Shown in pieces: positions 61,811 through 64,000 of a stretch of DNA of 64,000 nucleotides. The stretch covers positions 558,001 through 622,000 of the forward strand of contig NC_134126.1 of the NCBI RefSeq assembly GCF_040939455.1. The letters run 5' to 3'. Every line of letters begins with the position of its first letter. The first letter of the stretch is position 1. The notes under the pieces are model-generated. The model had not been told where the DNA came from. It did no database searches and saw nothing but the letters and a program-made list of their open reading frames with translations. This DNA is from Microcebus murinus. Taxonomy: Eukaryota > Chordata > Mammalia > Primates > Cheirogaleidae. The position numbers and the translations under genes were made by a program.

Positions 61811-64000
61811 CACTGTGCCCTTCCTGCCCGTCTCCCGTGGGCGAGTGGACACAGCCAGATCCGCACTGCGCCCTGCCTGACCGTCTGCCGTGGGTGAGTG
61901 GACACAGTCAGATCCGCACTGCGCCCTGCCTGACCGTCTGCCGTGGGTGAGTGGACACAGCCAGATCCACACTGCGCCCTGCCTGCCCGTCTGCCGTGGG
62001 TGAGTGGACACAGCCAGAACCGCAATGCGCCCTGCCTGACCGTCTCCCGTGGGTGAGTGGACACAGCCAGATCCGCACTGCGCCCTGCCTGCCCGTCTCC
62101 CGTGGGTGAGTGGACACAGCCAGATCCGCACTGCACCGTGCCTGCCCGTCTCCCGTCAGTGAGTGGACACAGCCAGATCCGCACTGCGCCCTGCCTGCCC
62201 GTCTCCCGTGGGTGAGTGGACACAGCCAGATCCGCACTGCGCGCTGCCTGCCCGTCTCCCGTGGGCGAGTGGAAACAGCCAGATCCGCACTGCCTGCTGC
62301 CTGCCCGTCTGTCGTGGGCGAGTGGACACAGCCATATCCGCACTGCGCCCTGCCTGCCCGTCTGCCGTGGGTGAGTGGACACCGCCAGATCCGCACTGCG
62401 CCCTGCCTGCCCTTCTCCCGTGGGTGAGTGGACACAGCCAGATCCGCACTGCGCGCTGCCTGCCCGTCTCCCGTGCGCGAGTGGAAACAGCCAGATCCGC
62501 ACTGCGCGCTGCCTCCCGTCTTTCGTGGGCGAGTGGACACAGCCATATCCGCACTGCGCCCTGCCTGACCGTCTGCCGTCGGTGAGTGGACACAGCCAGA
62601 TCCACACTGCGCCCTGCCTGCCCGTCTGCCGTGGGCGAGCGGACACAGCCAGATCCGCACTGCGCCCTGCCTGACCGTCTGCCGTAGGTGAGTGGACACA
62701 GCCAGATCCGCACTGCGCCCTGCCAGCCCGTCTGCCGTGGGCGAGTGGACACAGCCAGATCCGCACTGCGCCCTGCCTGACCGTCTGCTGTGGGTGAGTG
62801 GACACAGCCAGATCCGCACTGCGCCCTTCCTGACCGTCTCCCGTGGGTGACTGGACACAGCCAGATCCGCACTGCGGCTTGCCTGCCCGTCACATGTGGG
62901 TGAGTGGACACAGCCAGATCCGCACTGCGCCCTACCTGCCCGTCTCCCGTTGGTGAGTTGACACAGCCAGATCCGCACTGCGCCCTGCCTGACCGTCCTT
63001 CGTGGGTGAGTGGACACCGCCAGATCTGCACTGCGCCCTGCCTGCCCGTCTCCCGTGGGTGAGTGGACACAGCCAGATCCGCACTGCGCCCTGCCTGCCC
63101 GTCTCCCGTCAGTAAGTGGACACAGCCAGATCCGCACTGCGCTCTGCCTGACCGCCTGCCGTTGGTGAGTGGACACAGCCAGATCCGCACTGCGCCCTGC
63201 CTGACCATCTGCCGTGGGCGAGCGGACAGAGCCAGATCCGCACTGCGCCCTGCCTGACCGTCTGCCGTAGGCGAGTGGACACAGCCACATCCGCACTGCG
63301 CCCTGCCTGCCCGTCTGCTGTGGGTGAGTGGACACAGCCAGATCCGCACTGCGCCCTGCCTGTCCCTATGCTGTGGGCGAGTGGACACAGCCAGATCCGC
63401 ACTGCGCCCTGCCTGACCGTCTGCCGTGGGTGAGTGGACACAGCCAGATCTGCACTGCGCCCTGCCTGCCCGTCTGCCGTGGGTGAGTGGACACAGCCAG
63501 ATCCGCAATGCGCCCTGCCTGACCGTCTCCCGTGGGTGAGTGGACACAGCCAGATCCGCACTGCGCCCTGCCTGCCCGTCTCCCGTGGGTGAGTGGACAC
63601 AGCCAGATCCGCACTGCACCGTGCCTGCCCGTCTCCCGTCAGTGAGTGGACACAGCCAGATCCGCACTGCGCCCTGCCTGCCCGACTCCCGTGGGTGAGT
63701 GGACACAGCCAGATCCGCACTGCGCGCTGCCTGCCCGTCTCCCGTGGGCGAGTGGAAACAGCCAGATCCGCACTGCGCTCTGCCTGCCCGTCTGTCGTGG
63801 GCGAGTGGACACAGCCATATCCGCACTGCGCCCTGCCTGCCCGTCTGCCGTGGGTGAGTGGACACCGCCAGATCCGCACTGCGCCCTGCCTGCCCTTCTC
63901 CCGTGGGTGAGTGGACACAGCCAGATCCGCACTGCGCGCTGCCTGCCCGTCTCCCGTTGGCGAGTGGACACAGCCATATCCGCACTGCGCGCTGCCTGCC
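61811..64000. repeat. C-type satellite segment running off the right edge
   Basis: 62110-62510 recurs at 63593-63990, offset 1,483 (28 monomers minus 1). The missing base lies in GCTGCCTCCCGTC near 62512. The intervening part resembles 53.35-53.9 kb and 56.4-57.0 kb, for example the CTGCCAGCCCGTC and GGCTTGCCTGCCCGTCACA monomers. The array is still in full register at base 64000, so the window ends inside it. Confidence 0.75.

Larger units (their letters stand above)
1..64000. repeat. 53-bp GC-rich satellite array, about 1,207 head-to-tail monomers, spanning the entire window
   Basis: Every stretch of the window is the same unit repeated in one orientation. Landmarks such as the GTGAGTGGACAC start recur every 53 bases, and distances between matching variants are multiples of 53 give or take a few bases. 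For example, 1630 to 1736 to 1842 is 106 each, 1459 to 3102 is 31 units, and 3856 to 11488 is 144 units. There are no inversions, unique spacers or inserted mobile elements, and both edges cut through a monomer, so the array is longer than the window. Composition is about 70% GC, with more C than G on the plus strand. It behaves as satellite DNA, of which pericentromeric, subtelomeric or heterochromatic location is typical. The family name and location cannot be read from the sequence. No stretch over 300 bases holds anything else. Confidence 0.98.

Noticed and set aside
1..64000. CRISPR array, because a conserved core alternates with a variable box
   Set aside because: The variable parts are a small set of recurring alternatives, not unique spacers. 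The array has far too many units, and there are no cas genes or leader.
1..64000. CTCF site in the minus-strand GGCAGGGCGCAG stretch
   Set aside because: It has GGGCGC but not the preceding bases of the CTCF core. Without a motif scan the resemblance is too weak to claim.
1..64000. Known satellites or structural repeats: alpha, gamma, telomeric TTAGGG, rDNA spacer
   Set aside because: Unit length (53 bp), base composition and sequence do not match the families I know, and no TTAGGG run or rRNA segment is present.
1..64000. Mobile element insertions or inverted segments
   Set aside because: Every region read keeps the same orientation and 53-bp spacing. No poly-A tract, terminal repeat, target-site duplication or non-satellite sequence was seen.

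Overview
The whole 64,000-base window is one uninterrupted head-to-tail satellite array. Its unit is a GC-rich 53-bp monomer, so the window holds about 1,207 copies, all in the same orientation. I found no unique flanking sequence, transposon, RNA gene, telomere repeat or credible protein-coding gene. 2687-2739 is a good consensus-type monomer: 37 of 53 bases are G or C, and it has four CpG sites. The array continues through both window edges.

The host is almost certainly a eukaryote, most likely a vertebrate. Prokaryotes do not carry pure short-unit arrays of this size. The commonest monomer variants are C-to-T or G-to-A changes at the CpG sites, the pattern left by cytosine methylation. I do not recognise the monomer as a named satellite and cannot name the species or chromosome position.

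Layout by diagnostic variants and by equal spacing of matching landmarks: 1-4617 is an 'A-type' domain built from a roughly 31-monomer (about 1.64 kb) higher-order unit. 4618-8565 is 'B-type' with an 18-monomer internal duplication. 8566-10939 is a bridging segment. 10940-16142 is a second copy of 3255-8565. 16143-20566 interleaves further copies of the bridging and B segments. 20567-25928 is a large block repeated at 33247-38078. 25929-28115 repeats parts of 16-18 kb. 28116-33230 is a tandem pair of 45-47-monomer units. 33231-33246 is a 16-bp out-of-register junction. 38079-43104 holds a 30-monomer tandem duplication. 43105-50190 is a 'C-type' domain with a B-type insert. 50191-57245 mixes A and C pieces. 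57246-61810 is collinear with 1-4617. 61811-64000 is mostly C-type.

There are no genes to connect. Long open frames on the minus strand, up to 1,401 codons, are a by-product of a stop-free monomer whose length is 2 modulo 3. The interest lies in the higher-order architecture, the near-perfect 53-bp register, the two-part monomer, the methylation-type decay, and dense G-quadruplex-like and splice-site-like motifs repeated about a thousand times. Block boundaries were placed by eye and by spacing arithmetic and may be off by a monomer or so.
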